A DNA stretch of 27,706 bases from CAYOHP01 sp964403795 [NCBI: uncultured bacterium] (GCA_964403795.1 CAYOHP010000089.1:1-27706); one strand, 5' to 3'. Shown: positions 7,278 to 16,053, counted from the stretch's first letter. Notes: a model not told the origin generated them from the sequence alone. A program made the numbers and translations.

Positions 7278-8642
7278 TCACTGCGTCTCGATCAGGGGCA
7301 CCGTGAAGGTCGGGTTGTTGGTGCCGTCGGGGATGGGCGTGATGTTCTTCTCGCCGGTCTCCTGGGCGCCCGGGGTGCCCTGCTGTCCCTGGCCCTGGGC
7401 CTCGGGGTTGAAGACCGAGACGTCGAGGTTCAGCGAAGCGGGCCCGATCGTCTGGGTGGTGGTCGCCGGGACGTCGGGGATCGTGTAGCTGCCGTTGACG
7501 ATGTTGGCGAGCTGGCCGGTTTCGCGGACCGTGACCGTGTCGGGGATGGCGCCCTGCTGGTTGGGGGCCTTGCCGTTCGAGTTCAGGACCTGGCCGACCA
7601 GGTCGACGAAGACCGGGTCCATGACCACCGGTGCGGTCAGCTCCCGGGTGCCCTGGGAGCCCGGCACCACCACGTTGGTGACCAGCTTCTGGACCAGGTT
7701 CGGCGCCGTGAAGCGCAGGGTGAACTGGCGCTGGAGCACGGCGTTGGAGGCCGGCAGGTTGATCGAGAAGGAACCGTCGGCGGCCGGGTTCCGGTTGCCG
7801 AGGAAGCCATCCGGGACGTTCTGGGCCGAGATGCTGATCCCGGTCTTGTTGAAGAGGTTGTCGAACTTCGAGATGTTGACCCGGCCCGAGATGGTGGCCG
7901 GGAGAGGCGAGATGGTCACGGTGACGCTCACCGTCTGGTTGGGGATGGCCCGCACCAGCTGGGGAGCCGCCTGGGCGCCGTCGTAGCCCTCGGCGCTGAC
8001 CTCGATCTGCTGCTGGGGGACCCGGCCGCCCACCTGGGTGACCGGCACCACCAGGGTGTAGACCCCGCTGGAGCTCGACTCCGAGCTGGTGGCGTTGCCC
8101 ACCGTCACGGTGGCGTTGGTCACCCCGTTGCCGCTGATGGTGTCGACCAGGGTGACGAGCACGGTGGCGTCGCCCTCGTCGGGGAGGCGGTCCATGACCA
8201 CCTCGGGGGCGATCGAGGTCCCCTCGGCCTCGATGAAGACGCGGACCTGGTTGCCGACCGCGGTCCGGGAGTTGGTGGCTCCCTGGGCGGTGTCGATGGT
8301 CCGGAAACCGCGCTTGGCGAATCCCACCAGGTACTCGCCGGTGGGCAGGCCGCTGATCGACCAGTTGCCGTCCACGTCGCTCTTGGTGGTGCGGATCACG
8401 GCCGGCTCCCCACCCTGGCGCTGGGCCACGATGGTCACGTCCTCGAGCGGGATCGGGGGCTTGGCATCGTTGAAACCGGTGCCGATGGTCTGGGCCCCGA
8501 ACACGGTCCCGATCACGGTCCCGTCGTCCACGCCCACCGACCCGCCGCATCCCGCCAGGCCGACCGGGCCGACCAGGACCACGAGCGCGACCAATCGGGC
8601 CAGGAACTTCGTCGCCTTGCTCTGGCTCTTCGTTTCCGTCAT
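7278..8642 (-). CDS. Lipoprotein with carboxypeptidase-regulatory-like domains (paralog 2)
   Basis: This is a 454-residue protein from the ATG at 8640-8642, with AGGAAAG seven bases upstream on the minus strand. The frame runs back to a TTG at 8702, but that would bury the signal peptide. It has a basic N-terminus (MTETKSQSKATKF), a hydrophobic core and the lipobox LAGC at Cys32, the same position as in the 5578-6960 paralog. The mature part begins GGSVGVDDGTVIGTVFG and continues with VTIVAQRQGG, DVDGNWSISGLPTGEYLVGFAKRG and LPDEGDATVLVTLVD, each with a near match in that paralog. A second beta-sandwich-like unit follows (VTNATVTVGNATS). The family binds or stabilises rather than catalyses. 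A lipid-anchored envelope protein of unknown ligand is the best call. Confidence 0.82.
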   Translation of the reverse strand: MTETKSQSKATKFLARLVALVVLVGPVGLAGCGGSVGVDDGTVIGTVFGAQTIGTGFNDAKPPIPLEDVTIVAQRQGGEPAVIRTTKSDVDGNWSISGLPTGEYLVGFAKRGFRTIDTAQGATNSRTAVGNQVRVFIEAEGTSIAPEVVMDRLPDEGDATVLVTLVDTISGNGVTNATVTVGNATSSESSSSGVYTLVVPVTQVGGRVPQQQIEVSAEGYDGAQAAPQLVRAIPNQTVSVTVTISPLPATISGRVNISKFDNLFNKTGISISAQNVPDGFLGNRNPAADGSFSINLPASNAVLQRQFTLRFTAPNLVQKLVTNVVVPGSQGTRELTAPVVMDPVFVDLVGQVLNSNGKAPNQQGAIPDTVTVRETGQLANIVNGSYTIPDVPATTTQTIGPASLNLDVSVFNPEAQGQGQQGTPGAQETGEKNITPIPDGTNNPTFTVPLIETQ

Positions 8643-8809
8643 TCGGCTTTCCTGCCTACTCACCGTCGGATCGAACCGGACCGGGTCCGCGGCCGGACAC
8701 AATTGGCCTCCGGTCGTTCCCTGATTTCGGCGATTGGCGGCCGAGCGCTTAGGCCCGAGGTGGAATCGCCGGCTCCCGGAGGCCGGATCCGGTTCCGGTA
8801 CGGGATCCG

Positions 8810-8850
8810 CCTACGCCCGGATGCAGCATCCCGGGGCCCCCGTGCGTAGG
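8810..8850 (+). promoter_or_regulatory. Extended hairpin abutting the SD of lipoprotein paralog 3
   Basis: CCTACGC (8810-8816) pairs perfectly with GCGTAGG (8844-8850). Inside it, GGATGC-A-GCATCC (8819-8831) is a second inverted repeat. The 3' arm runs directly into AGGGGAGGAGGAGG, the SD run of the gene starting at 8874. The whole element lies in the 231-bp divergent region 8643-8873, where no clear promoter was found. Confidence 0.5.
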
Positions 8851-8873
8851 AGGGGAGGAGGAGGCCTCCGCTC

Positions 8874-10118
8874 ATGGGTCGTTCCCGCCCGGGAAATCGT
8901 GGTCGTCCGGCGATCCTGGTGGCGATGCTCCTCGCCCTCATGGGCTGTGGAGGAGGCGGCGGGGGATCCTCCTCGGCGGGGATCCGCAACGGCACCATCG
9001 CCGGGACGGTGCTCGGGATCGTGGGAGGGATCGGCGGCCTGGTTCCGCTGGCCGGGGTCACGGTGACCGCCGAGCGCCAGGGATCCCCGTTCCTGATCCG
9101 TTCCACCCGCACCGATTTCAACGGGAGCTACGTCCTGGGCGACGCCGCACTCGGCACCTGGGTGCTCCGGTTCCAGGCGCCGGGCTTCTCGGCCGGCGCT
9201 CTCTCCGAGGTCCGGGTCTTCGTGGAGTCGGGAGGATTGGCCGTCGCTCCCGACGTGGTGCTCCTGGAGACCGCGGCCAGCGGCGGGGGCAACGTGACCC
9301 TGCAGCTGGTCGACGGCGCCACCGGCTTCCCGGTGGTCGGCGCCTCGGTGACGGTGGGTGGCTTCCCGCCCTACTTCGCCGACGGGGGCGACTACTTCTT
9401 CGACGTCCCGGTCACGGTGGATCCGGGCACCGGTCTGCCCCGCAGTCTCACGATCCTCGCCACCCACCCAGGCTACTCGGGGGTCGCCCCCTTCCCCGAC
9501 CGGGTGACCCCGATCGCCGGTGCCTCGGTGACGCTGACGGTCTCGCTCGACCCCTCGGTGGCCCTGGTGGCGGGTCGGATCCAGGCCTCGACCCTGGCGA
9601 GCCTCTACGCCTCGTCCGGGATCCTGGGTACCGTCTCGATCACCTCCCCCCAGGTCCCGGGACTGTTCCTGTCCCCCGTGATCGATCCCCTCTCCGGGAA
9701 CTTCACGGTCCAGGTACCACCCTCGACCGGGTTCGGGTCGGTCTTCCTGGACCTGGTCTTCACCTCGCCCTACTTCCAGCAGGCGATCGTCCCCAACATC
9801 CGGGCCCCCGGTCCCGGGGCGACGGCCTCGCTCTCCAGCACCGTAGTGCTGCAGCCCCAGACCGCCTCGTTGACCGGGACCGTCGTGAACTCCGTCGGAG
9901 GCGCTCCCAGCGGCTTCCCCAGCCAGGTGGTGATCGTCGAGACCGGCGCCGCCACCTCGGTGGTGGGAGGGAGCTATGGATTCAACGGGGTCCCGGCCGG
10001 GCTGCGCCTCACCCTCACCGCCACGGTGCTCGGCCCGCTGGGCATCGAGTCGGGTTCCGTGGCGGTGACCCCGGTACCGGGGGCCTTCCAGGCGCCGACC
10101 ATCGTCACCCGGCCATGA
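8874..10118 (+). CDS. Lipoprotein with carboxypeptidase-regulatory-like domains (paralog 3)
   Basis: This is a 414-residue protein with a very strong purine-rich SD (GGAGGAGGAGG) before the ATG. The signal peptide ends in the lipobox LMGC (Cys25), followed by a run of six glycines and three serines that would act as a flexible tether. Then come NGTIAGTVLG, VPLAGVTVTAERQG, TDFNGSYVLGDAALGTWVLRF, matching the layout of the two minus-strand paralogs but more diverged and without their DEGD motif. A second unit begins near TGFPVVGASVTVGG. Its role is probably the same kind of surface-anchored beta-sandwich protein. It is divergent from paralog 2 and converges on the TPR gene, with only four bases between the two stop codons. 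Confidence 0.8.
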   Translation: MGRSRPGNRGRPAILVAMLLALMGCGGGGGGSSSAGIRNGTIAGTVLGIVGGIGGLVPLAGVTVTAERQGSPFLIRSTRTDFNGSYVLGDAALGTWVLRFQAPGFSAGALSEVRVFVESGGLAVAPDVVLLETAASGGGNVTLQLVDGATGFPVVGASVTVGGFPPYFADGGDYFFDVPVTVDPGTGLPRSLTILATHPGYSGVAPFPDRVTPIAGASVTLTVSLDPSVALVAGRIQASTLASLYASSGILGTVSITSPQVPGLFLSPVIDPLSGNFTVQVPPSTGFGSVFLDLVFTSPYFQQAIVPNIRAPGPGATASLSSTVVLQPQTASLTGTVVNSVGGAPSGFPSQVVIVETGAATSVVGGSYGFNGVPAGLRLTLTATVLGPLGIESGSVAVTPVPGAFQAPTIVTRP

Positions 10119-10122
10119 TCGG

Positions 10123-10689
10123 CTAGGAACCGGCCTCGTCGAGCTCCAGGCGACGCAGCGCCACCGGCACCATCCGGGCGGCGTCCGAGGCCGGGAACCG
10201 CTCCAGGATCAACTGGAGGATCTTGCGCGCCTCCTGGAAGTCGCCCTGGATACTGAGGATGGTCGAGAGGGTCAGATAGACGTTGTCGGCGAGCGAGCTG
10301 TCGGGGAACCGCTCGACACATTCGAGAAGGGTCTTCTCGGCGAGCGCGAAGTCGCGCTTGGCCGCCAGGTCACGGGCCTGGTGGAAGAGCTTCCTGGCTT
10401 CCCCTTCCTCACGTTCCCGGATCTCGGCTTCCAGGTGCTTGGCCTGGGCTGCCGCCAGGGGAGCGGCATCGGACCCCCGGTACTGGGCCAGGCACTGCTG
10501 GAAGGCTGCCAGGCCGGCCTCGGGGCGACCCCGCATGCACTCGATCATGCCGATCTGGTAGAGGGCGTTGTCGGCGAGGTCCGAATTCGGGTCGTTGTCG
10601 ACCAGCTCCCGGAAGGCCTGGTAGGCGTCGTCGAGCCGACCCGACTCGAAGGCCAGGAGTCCCCGCTCCCACAGATCCTGGTCGCGCAC
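10123..10689 (-). CDS. Small TPR-repeat protein
   Basis: This is a 188-residue protein from a GTG at 10687-10689, with GGAGG six bases upstream, which fixes the start. The helices carry TPR spacing and consensus: residues 6-35 (WERGLLAFESGRLDDAYQAF), 42-70 (ADNALYQIGMIECMRGRPEAGLAAF), 100-128 (ARKLFHQARDLAAKRDFALAE) and 138-165 (ADNVYLTLSTILSIQGDFQEA). No signal peptide is apparent, so it is probably cytoplasmic, in contrast to the two genes upstream. TPR proteins act as binding scaffolds; the DNPNSDLADNALYQIG pattern resembles YbgF/BamD-type repeats, without proof of that role. It starts 21 bases after the stop of the large upstream gene and is probably in the same operon. Confidence 0.8.
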   Translation of the reverse strand: MRDQDLWERGLLAFESGRLDDAYQAFRELVDNDPNSDLADNALYQIGMIECMRGRPEAGLAAFQQCLAQYRGSDAAPLAAAQAKHLEAEIREREEGEARKLFHQARDLAAKRDFALAEKTLLECVERFPDSSLADNVYLTLSTILSIQGDFQEARKILQLILERFPASDAARMVPVALRRLELDEAGS

Positions 10690-10710
10690 TGTGATCCTCC
10701 GCTCGGGTCG

Positions 10711-13407
10711 CTACCGGCTCCGCCCCACCGTACCCTGGCCGCCACCGGCCGGGCCGCTCCCGGGGACGGCCCTGCCCTCCCCTTCGACCTGGTCCCGGAT
10801 CCGGCTGAGCTGCCCGGAGTACCGCTTCTCGAGCTCGGAATGGATCTCGACCCTCATCCCCGGATCCCGGTCCTCGAGCCAGAAACGGTACTTCCCCTTG
10901 GCCGGGATCCCGACGCCGGCACCTCCCCCCGAGTCCACCCCGGCGCCGGGCTCGAGTCCGCCCCCCTTGCCGGCGAGGCCGCCGGCGCTGCCCGGTCCGG
11001 ATCGGCGTGCGATGGCGGCATCCATGAGGGCCTGGATCTCGGCCGCCGAGGCGTAGGGGGGAAAGCCCCAGGGATTGGGTCCATTGGCCGCCAGCCAGGC
11101 AGAGAGCCGGGAGGCGACCTCGGCCTGGAGTCGGGTGTCGCCAGGCGGTGCGATCGGCAGGCCCGGAGTCGCGGCCGCATCGGCCGGCGACCGTCCCTCC
11201 GGGAGGGCGTCGCCGGGCCGGGCACCGACCGGATCGCCGACCGGCCCGCCCCGCATGATGGCCCGCAGGCGCTCGAGCTCCTGCCGCAAGGCCTCGATCA
11301 CCCGAGGGTCCTCGACCGGGCGACCCCGCAGGTCGGAGGCCCGGGTGAGCGCCGTCCCCACTTCCGCCTCCCGGAGGTTCGCCTCCCCGGCCGTGGGAAG
11401 GAGCTGGCGCTCGATCCGGGTGCGCTCCCGCTCCAGGACCTCGCGTTCCCTGGCAGAGACGGACTTGCCATCCGGGCCCTTGCCGGTCGTGAGCCAGCCC
11501 CGGAGCCTCCGATAGTCCTCCATGCGATCGAGCGGGTCGGGACTCTCGAGCTGCCGGCTGCGCCTCCCGGACTCGGTCTCGAGGCGCTGGCGCTCGGCCT
11601 GGAGCACGGTCCGGGACCCGGGATCGAGGCCGGGAGCCTGGAGCTGGCGGTCCACCTCGGCGATCCGGGCGGCCACCTGGTCGAGCTTGGCGTAGGCCTC
11701 GGCGAGGGGGCGCGGCTCGTCGGGATCGATCTCCTCGCGCTCGACGGCCCCGCTCCGGAGGATCGGCAGGAGGCGCTCGTCGAGGTCCGCGATCAGGCGA
11801 GCCAGCTCGCCCGGATCCGCGGGGCGGGCGAGGGGATCCCCGAAGATCCGGCAGTGGAGCGCATGGGCTCCGGGAGCCTCGGGGACCCCTGCCCACAGGA
11901 GGACCCGGCGTTCGGCCGCGGCTTCCAGGGAGGCGATCCTCCCGTACAGGCTGGTGGGGGTGGGAGAGCCGGGATCGGGCCCCAGCACCACCTCCGAGAT
12001 GTCGGCCAGGAGCCGGGCCCTCTGTCCCGCGGGGGCGCGCTCGAACTCCGAGAGGCGACCCATGGCCTGATCCCGCTGGATCCGTCCGGCCTGGATCCGA
12101 TGGTGGAAGAACCGCTCCAGCCGCCGCAGGTGGTCCCCGGGATCCAGCCTCGCGAAGGGTGCGACGGGCGGCTCCGGCCTGGGGGGAGGAGGTCGGAGTT
12201 TCCGGCCCCCGAGGAGATCGTCGAGCAGCAGCGCGTCCTTCACCGCCGAGGCGGCCTCGGCACCGCCGGGGAGCCGAGCCGCAGGCTCCCCTCCCTCGCC
12301 CCCGGGGACCCATCTTCCCTCCAGGCCCTGGGCCGCCACCCTGAGGTCCAAGGCCAAGGCATGGAGGAGATCGGCTCGGGCCCGCACTTCCTCGGGTCGG
12401 GCGGAAGCAGCCGCCAGCGAGGCCCGGGTGGCGGCCAGGAGCAGCAGGCCCGGAGCCGCCGCGCCTCCCGGGCGATCGAGTTCGAGCATGCGGTCGGCCA
12501 GGGCGCGACGGACGGCTTCCAGACTGGCGGCGTCCTGGCCGGGACGCTGACGCGCCAGGCGGTAGCGGGCATAGCCGGCCAGGATGGCGCTCCGGGCCCG
12601 GGGCGGGAAGACCTCCGAGAGACCCTCCTCGGCCTCCGTCATGGGCGGGGTCGCCACCGCCTCGCCGAGGCGGGCCAGGATGCCGGCGAGGGCCGCCTCC
12701 GAGCTGCCCGCGACCGGCCCGGTGAGCAGCCACACCGAGTAGGGATGCATGCCTCCCGCCGGGCAGCCGGCCCAGGCGGCACCGGAGCGAAGAGCCTCCT
12801 TCTTGACCTCGGCCCGGACCCGGGCCAGGAGATGGGTCTCGTGCACCGCGAGAAGAACCCGGACCTCCTCCGGCAGGACAGCCTCCGAGGGCGATGGCGC
12901 ACTCGCGGGATCCCCCGCTCCGGCGCGTCCTGCGGCCTGGACCGCGGCCACCACCTGGGCCGCGACGGCGGGTTCGGAGAGCCGGAGGAAGGCCTTCTCG
13001 TAGACCTCCTGGGGCAGGAGGACGAGCTTCTCGAAACGCCCGGCCAGCTGCTCCTGGATCCTGCGCAAAGCGGCCCAGGATCCGCTGCGCTTGCCGGCAT
13101 CGGCCAGCGCCTCGGCTTCCAGGGCCTGGATGCGGCCGGAGGTTCCTCCCTGGGCGAGAGCACGATCCGCCAAGGCCCCGGACAGCACGACGGCCGCCCC
13201 GAGGGCGGCCGTCCGGAGGAGCTTCCCGGGCCCTGAGAGCCTGTGAACCACTCCCCGCCTGGCTTCGATCGACCCAGCATCCCCGCCTGCGGCAGCGCTC
13301 TCCTCGCAGGCAGGATCCGCTGCCCGCTTCGTCGATCGCCTTGCAGGCGGGGCGCTGGGTCGCTCTCGGGCCGACGCCGAGGAGAGGTTCACCGGCTCTG
13401 AGGACAT
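10711..13407 (-). CDS. Large exported protein of unknown function, helical/coiled-coil rich
   Basis: The 898-residue reading starts at an ATG whose A is shared with the TGA of the upstream gene (TGATG), typical of translational coupling. However, the hydrophobic export segment (LLRTAALGAAVVLSGALA) then begins only at residue 63. An in-frame GTG at 13249-13251 (residue 53) would give a normal ~33-residue signal peptide ending ALA-Q, with GGCGGGG just before it. I keep the outer start but consider the GTG a serious alternative. The mature protein is Ala/Arg/Glu-rich and mostly helical, with likely coiled coil around residues 560-700 (DQVAARIAEVDRQLQ, ERERTRIERQLLP). Near the C-terminus is KYRFWLEDRDPGMRVEIHSE. 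I recognise no family. It is probably in an operon with the genes on both sides. Confidence 0.72.
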   Translation of the reverse strand: MSSEPVNLSSASARERPSAPPARRSTKRAADPACEESAAAGGDAGSIEARRGVVHRLSGPGKLLRTAALGAAVVLSGALADRALAQGGTSGRIQALEAEALADAGKRSGSWAALRRIQEQLAGRFEKLVLLPQEVYEKAFLRLSEPAVAAQVVAAVQAAGRAGAGDPASAPSPSEAVLPEEVRVLLAVHETHLLARVRAEVKKEALRSGAAWAGCPAGGMHPYSVWLLTGPVAGSSEAALAGILARLGEAVATPPMTEAEEGLSEVFPPRARSAILAGYARYRLARQRPGQDAASLEAVRRALADRMLELDRPGGAAAPGLLLLAATRASLAAASARPEEVRARADLLHALALDLRVAAQGLEGRWVPGGEGGEPAARLPGGAEAASAVKDALLLDDLLGGRKLRPPPPRPEPPVAPFARLDPGDHLRRLERFFHHRIQAGRIQRDQAMGRLSEFERAPAGQRARLLADISEVVLGPDPGSPTPTSLYGRIASLEAAAERRVLLWAGVPEAPGAHALHCRIFGDPLARPADPGELARLIADLDERLLPILRSGAVEREEIDPDEPRPLAEAYAKLDQVAARIAEVDRQLQAPGLDPGSRTVLQAERQRLETESGRRSRQLESPDPLDRMEDYRRLRGWLTTGKGPDGKSVSAREREVLERERTRIERQLLPTAGEANLREAEVGTALTRASDLRGRPVEDPRVIEALRQELERLRAIMRGGPVGDPVGARPGDALPEGRSPADAAATPGLPIAPPGDTRLQAEVASRLSAWLAANGPNPWGFPPYASAAEIQALMDAAIARRSGPGSAGGLAGKGGGLEPGAGVDSGGGAGVGIPAKGKYRFWLEDRDPGMRVEIHSELEKRYSGQLSRIRDQVEGEGRAVPGSGPAGGGQGTVGRSR
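13271..13361. repeat. Nested inverted repeats inside the 5' end of the large exported-protein gene
   Basis: Arm 13271-13290 (GACCCAGC-AT-CCCCGCCTGC) is complementary to 13343-13361 (GCAGGCGGGG-C-GCTGGGTC) except for a small bulge. Inside, GGCAGCG (13291-13297) pairs with CGCTGCC (13318-13324). A competing stem is GCCTGCG (13285-13291) with CGCAGGC (13305-13311). Such dense structure is unusual inside coding sequence and would be natural for an untranslated leader if the gene really starts at the GTG at 13251. Confidence 0.6.
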
Positions 13408-14072
13408 CAGCTCTTCTGCAGGACGTCCTGGAGGGTTCGGGTCGAGGCCAGGATCCGACCCCGGATGGCGGGAAGGTAGTCCTGGTTCAGGCTCCGGACC
13501 TCGGAGGCTCCCAGGCCCCCGACCGAGGTCCCGCCGAGGCGGGGCACAGGCCGGGTCCCGAGCTCCGAGAGCCAGAGGGCCCGGGCGTACTGGTCGAGGT
13601 CGAGGGACAGGGTCTGGAGGAGTCCCGCCAGCTGTGCCACCTCGGAGGGTTCGAGGGGGCGCTGGGACGGGGTCGCCCGGTCGGCCAGCACGTCGTCGAG
13701 CAGGGCATCGAGGGAGCGGTCGCCGTCGACCGTCTCGGCCGAGTGGCGGACGGCCTCCACCGAGCGCCGGGCGTACTCGGCCAGCAGTTCGAGGTCGGCC
13801 TGGGCAGGGGAGGCTCCCGACTCGACCGCGGCCCGGACCCGATCCAGGGCCCCGGGGAGCTCCATGGGGCGGTCCGCCCGGCCGAAGGCCGGCAGGACCG
13901 AGGCACCGCGCAGGGCGGTCACCGGAACCTGGGGCAGGTCCTCGAACATCCCGGGGCCCCGGTCGAGATCCTGTTCGGCCCGCACCGGACCGACGCCGAG
14001 CACGGCCACACCCAGGGCCAGGAGGATCCCGAGCGAGGGGCGGAGGTTCACGAGCGAGGTGGGCTTGGACAT
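13407..14072 (-). CDS. Exported protein of unknown function
   Basis: This is a 221-residue protein. The ATG at 14070-14072 is preceded on the minus strand by GGAACGGGAACG. An upstream frame to 14114 would place 14 extra residues before the signal peptide. The signal peptide is MSKPTSLVNLRPSLG then ILLALGVAVLGVGPVRA, with cleavage expected after Ala32 (VRA-EQ). The mature part looks helical (residues 75-190, e.g. LELLAEYARRSVEAVRHSAE, LAGLLQTLSLDLDQYARAL), with no cysteines or catalytic motif seen. I do not recognise a family. It is the first gene of a probable three-gene operon and its stop overlaps the next start by one base. Confidence 0.75.
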   Translation of the reverse strand: MSKPTSLVNLRPSLGILLALGVAVLGVGPVRAEQDLDRGPGMFEDLPQVPVTALRGASVLPAFGRADRPMELPGALDRVRAAVESGASPAQADLELLAEYARRSVEAVRHSAETVDGDRSLDALLDDVLADRATPSQRPLEPSEVAQLAGLLQTLSLDLDQYARALWLSELGTRPVPRLGGTSVGGLGASEVRSLNQDYLPAIRGRILASTRTLQDVLQKS

Positions 14073-14160
14073 TCGTTCCCGTTCCGATTCTAGGGCACCG
14101 GGCGGTTCCGGCAACCCCTTCGTGATTCTCTACGGGGGTCGGGGGCCTCGGGTTGCGGGC

Positions 14161-16053
14161 TCAGTCGATCCGTAGGACCTTCCCGTCCAGAGCCTCCACC
14201 ACGCCCTTGACGGTGTCGTTCTCGAGGACCCGGTTCTCGAACCAGTCCTTGCCGCGCTTCGGTTTGCGGGCGGCGGCTCCCGGGGTGCCAGGCGAGGCGG
14301 CGTCCCCGGATTGGACGATCCGGACCGGGAGCGGCCGTCCCGCCACCTCGGCGACCAGGGTCTCGATCTTGGCCCGGTTGGCCGGGGTGGTGACCCGCCC
14401 GTAGTGGAAGCTGTGGGCGAAGGCCAGCTCCAGGGAGCCCTCGGCTCCCGGGCTCGGCTTGGCCTCCCGGGCCACTCCGTGGAGCGGCATGTCGACCCGG
14501 AGCGCCTCCAGGGCCCGGCGCCAGAGGTCGTCGGCGGCTTCCGCGGTCAAGGCGCCTGCGGCCGCGTCGGGAGCGGCCGGGGCCGACGGTGCCGACGGGG
14601 CCGGGTGCGAGACCTGGGTGGGAGCCGAATCCTTGGTGGCGGCAGCCGAGCCGGGCGCGGCAGGAGCCACCGGGGCAGCGGCGGGCCTGGCGGGCCCGGC
14701 AGCGGGAGGGATCGGAGCTGGACTCGAAGCCGGAGCCGGGGCCGCCGCCGGGACCGGGGTCGAGGGTGGGGTCGGGGCAGGAGTCGCGGTCGGAGGCGGG
14801 ACCGCACGGACCGGGGCAGGCGGGGAGCTCGCGACCGGAGCCGCAGGAAGGCCCGGGGACGCACTCCGGGCGGGTGCCGGGGCGGGCAGGGCGGCCTCCA
14901 TGGGTGGACGCGCCTCCAGGGCAGCCAGCCGCACCTCGAGCTCGTCCCTGGACCAGAGCACGTCCAGGTGGCAGGCCTCGAGCAGGGCGAGTTCCACCGC
15001 GAAGCTGGCGACCAGGCCCTGGCGGGCCTCCACCTGGCCCCGGTCGAGGCGGGAGAGGATCGAGAGCAGGCGGGTCTCCGCCAGTTCCTTCCCCAGCGCC
15101 TCCAGGCGACGGGCCACGGATTCCCCGAAGGCCGAGAGGGCGCCGGCGAGACCCAGCGAGCTCCGGAGGACGGCCCGGAACACCGAAACGATGTCCTCGA
15201 GCAGGCGGCGCACATCCCGTCCCCTGCCTTCGACCTCGGCCAGGGCCGCGTAGACCGCGGCCGAGCGCCGCCCGGCGACGCCCTCGGCCAGATCCGCCAG
15301 GATCTCCTCGGGGATCATCCCCAGGGCCTCGGAGACCTGGAGCCGGTCGATCGGTGCCCGCCCTCCCGAGAGCAGGCGCTCCAGGAGCCCGAGGGCGTCC
15401 CGCATGGCACCGCCGGAGCGAGCCGCCAGCAGGGCCGCCGCCTCGGGGAGGAGCTCCATGCCCTCGGCCCGGGCCACCTCGACGAGCAGGTCGCGGCAGG
15501 TGGCCTCGCCGATCTTCCGGAACTCGTAGACCTGGCAGCGGCTGGAGATGGTCGGGAGGATCTTGTGGGCCTCGGTGGTGGCCAGCACGAAGACCACGTG
15601 CGGGGGCGGCTCCTCGAGCGTCTTCAGGAAGGTGTTGGCCGCCTCCTTGGTGAGCATGTGGGCCTCGTCGAGGATGTAGACCTTGAAGCGGCACCGGGTC
15701 GGGCTGTAGCCCACCTGGGACACGAGCTCCCGCATGGACTCCACGTTCCGATTGGAGGCGGCATCGATCTCGAAGACGTCGGGGGCGGAGGCGGAGGTCG
15801 AATCCCGGCAGGGCGGGCACTCCCCGCATGGCTCGCCCTCCCGGCGCCGTTCGCAGTTCATGGCCCGGGCCAGGAGCCGCGCCACCGAGGTCTTGCCGGT
15901 GCCTCGGGGTCCGCAGAACAGGTAGGCGTGGGGGGTGCGGTCGGAGCGCAGCGCCGCCAGCAGGCTCGCCACCACCGCTTCCTGCCCCGCCACGTCGGCG
16001 AAGCGCTGGGGCCGGTAGCGGCGGTAGAGCGCCAGGTAGCCGGATGAGCTCAT
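14161..16053 (-). CDS. dnaX: DNA polymerase III subunit gamma/tau
   Basis: This 630-residue protein is the clamp-loader ATPase of the replicative polymerase. The Walker A motif GPRGTGKTS lies at residues 48-56, and the zinc-binding cysteines are Cys67, Cys76, Cys79 and Cys82 (CGECPPC). Walker B is VYILDEAHM (125-133), sensor 1 ATTEAHK (158-164), the arginine-finger SRC motif 171-173, and sensor 2 GGAMRDAL (214-221). Helical domain III runs to about residue 380. A very long Ala/Pro linker (about 382-502) precedes a folded C-terminal tau domain ending DGKVLRID. The ATG overlaps the TGA of the upstream aminotransferase gene (ATGA), so the two are translationally coupled. No A-run typical of programmed gamma/tau frameshifting is visible. 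The usual downstream ybaB-recR pair is absent; an 88-bp gap leads to an unrelated exported-protein operon. Confidence 0.97.
   Translation of the reverse strand: MSSSGYLALYRRYRPQRFADVAGQEAVVASLLAALRSDRTPHAYLFCGPRGTGKTSVARLLARAMNCERRREGEPCGECPPCRDSTSASAPDVFEIDAASNRNVESMRELVSQVGYSPTRCRFKVYILDEAHMLTKEAANTFLKTLEEPPPHVVFVLATTEAHKILPTISSRCQVYEFRKIGEATCRDLLVEVARAEGMELLPEAAALLAARSGGAMRDALGLLERLLSGGRAPIDRLQVSEALGMIPEEILADLAEGVAGRRSAAVYAALAEVEGRGRDVRRLLEDIVSVFRAVLRSSLGLAGALSAFGESVARRLEALGKELAETRLLSILSRLDRGQVEARQGLVASFAVELALLEACHLDVLWSRDELEVRLAALEARPPMEAALPAPAPARSASPGLPAAPVASSPPAPVRAVPPPTATPAPTPPSTPVPAAAPAPASSPAPIPPAAGPARPAAAPVAPAAPGSAAATKDSAPTQVSHPAPSAPSAPAAPDAAAGALTAEAADDLWRRALEALRVDMPLHGVAREAKPSPGAEGSLELAFAHSFHYGRVTTPANRAKIETLVAEVAGRPLPVRIVQSGDAASPGTPGAAARKPKRGKDWFENRVLENDTVKGVVEALDGKVLRID

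Noticed and set aside
10381-13236. A 951-codon plus-strand open frame
   Set aside because: It is antisense to the TPR gene and the large exported-protein gene, has no SD, and its sequence is repetitive Gly/Pro/Arg/Leu.
14111-14156. GCAACCC...GGGTTGC inverted repeat after dnaX as a terminator
   Set aside because: The loop is about 32 bases and there is no U-run on the minus strand. It may form a weak structure but is not an intrinsic terminator by usual criteria.
14540-14910. Programmed frameshift site in the dnaX linker
   Set aside because: The linker coding sequence is GC-rich and I see no A-run or A-AAA-AAG-type slippery heptamer.
14311-16047. A 578-codon plus-strand open frame opposite dnaX
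   Set aside because: It mirrors dnaX codon structure and has no independent motif.
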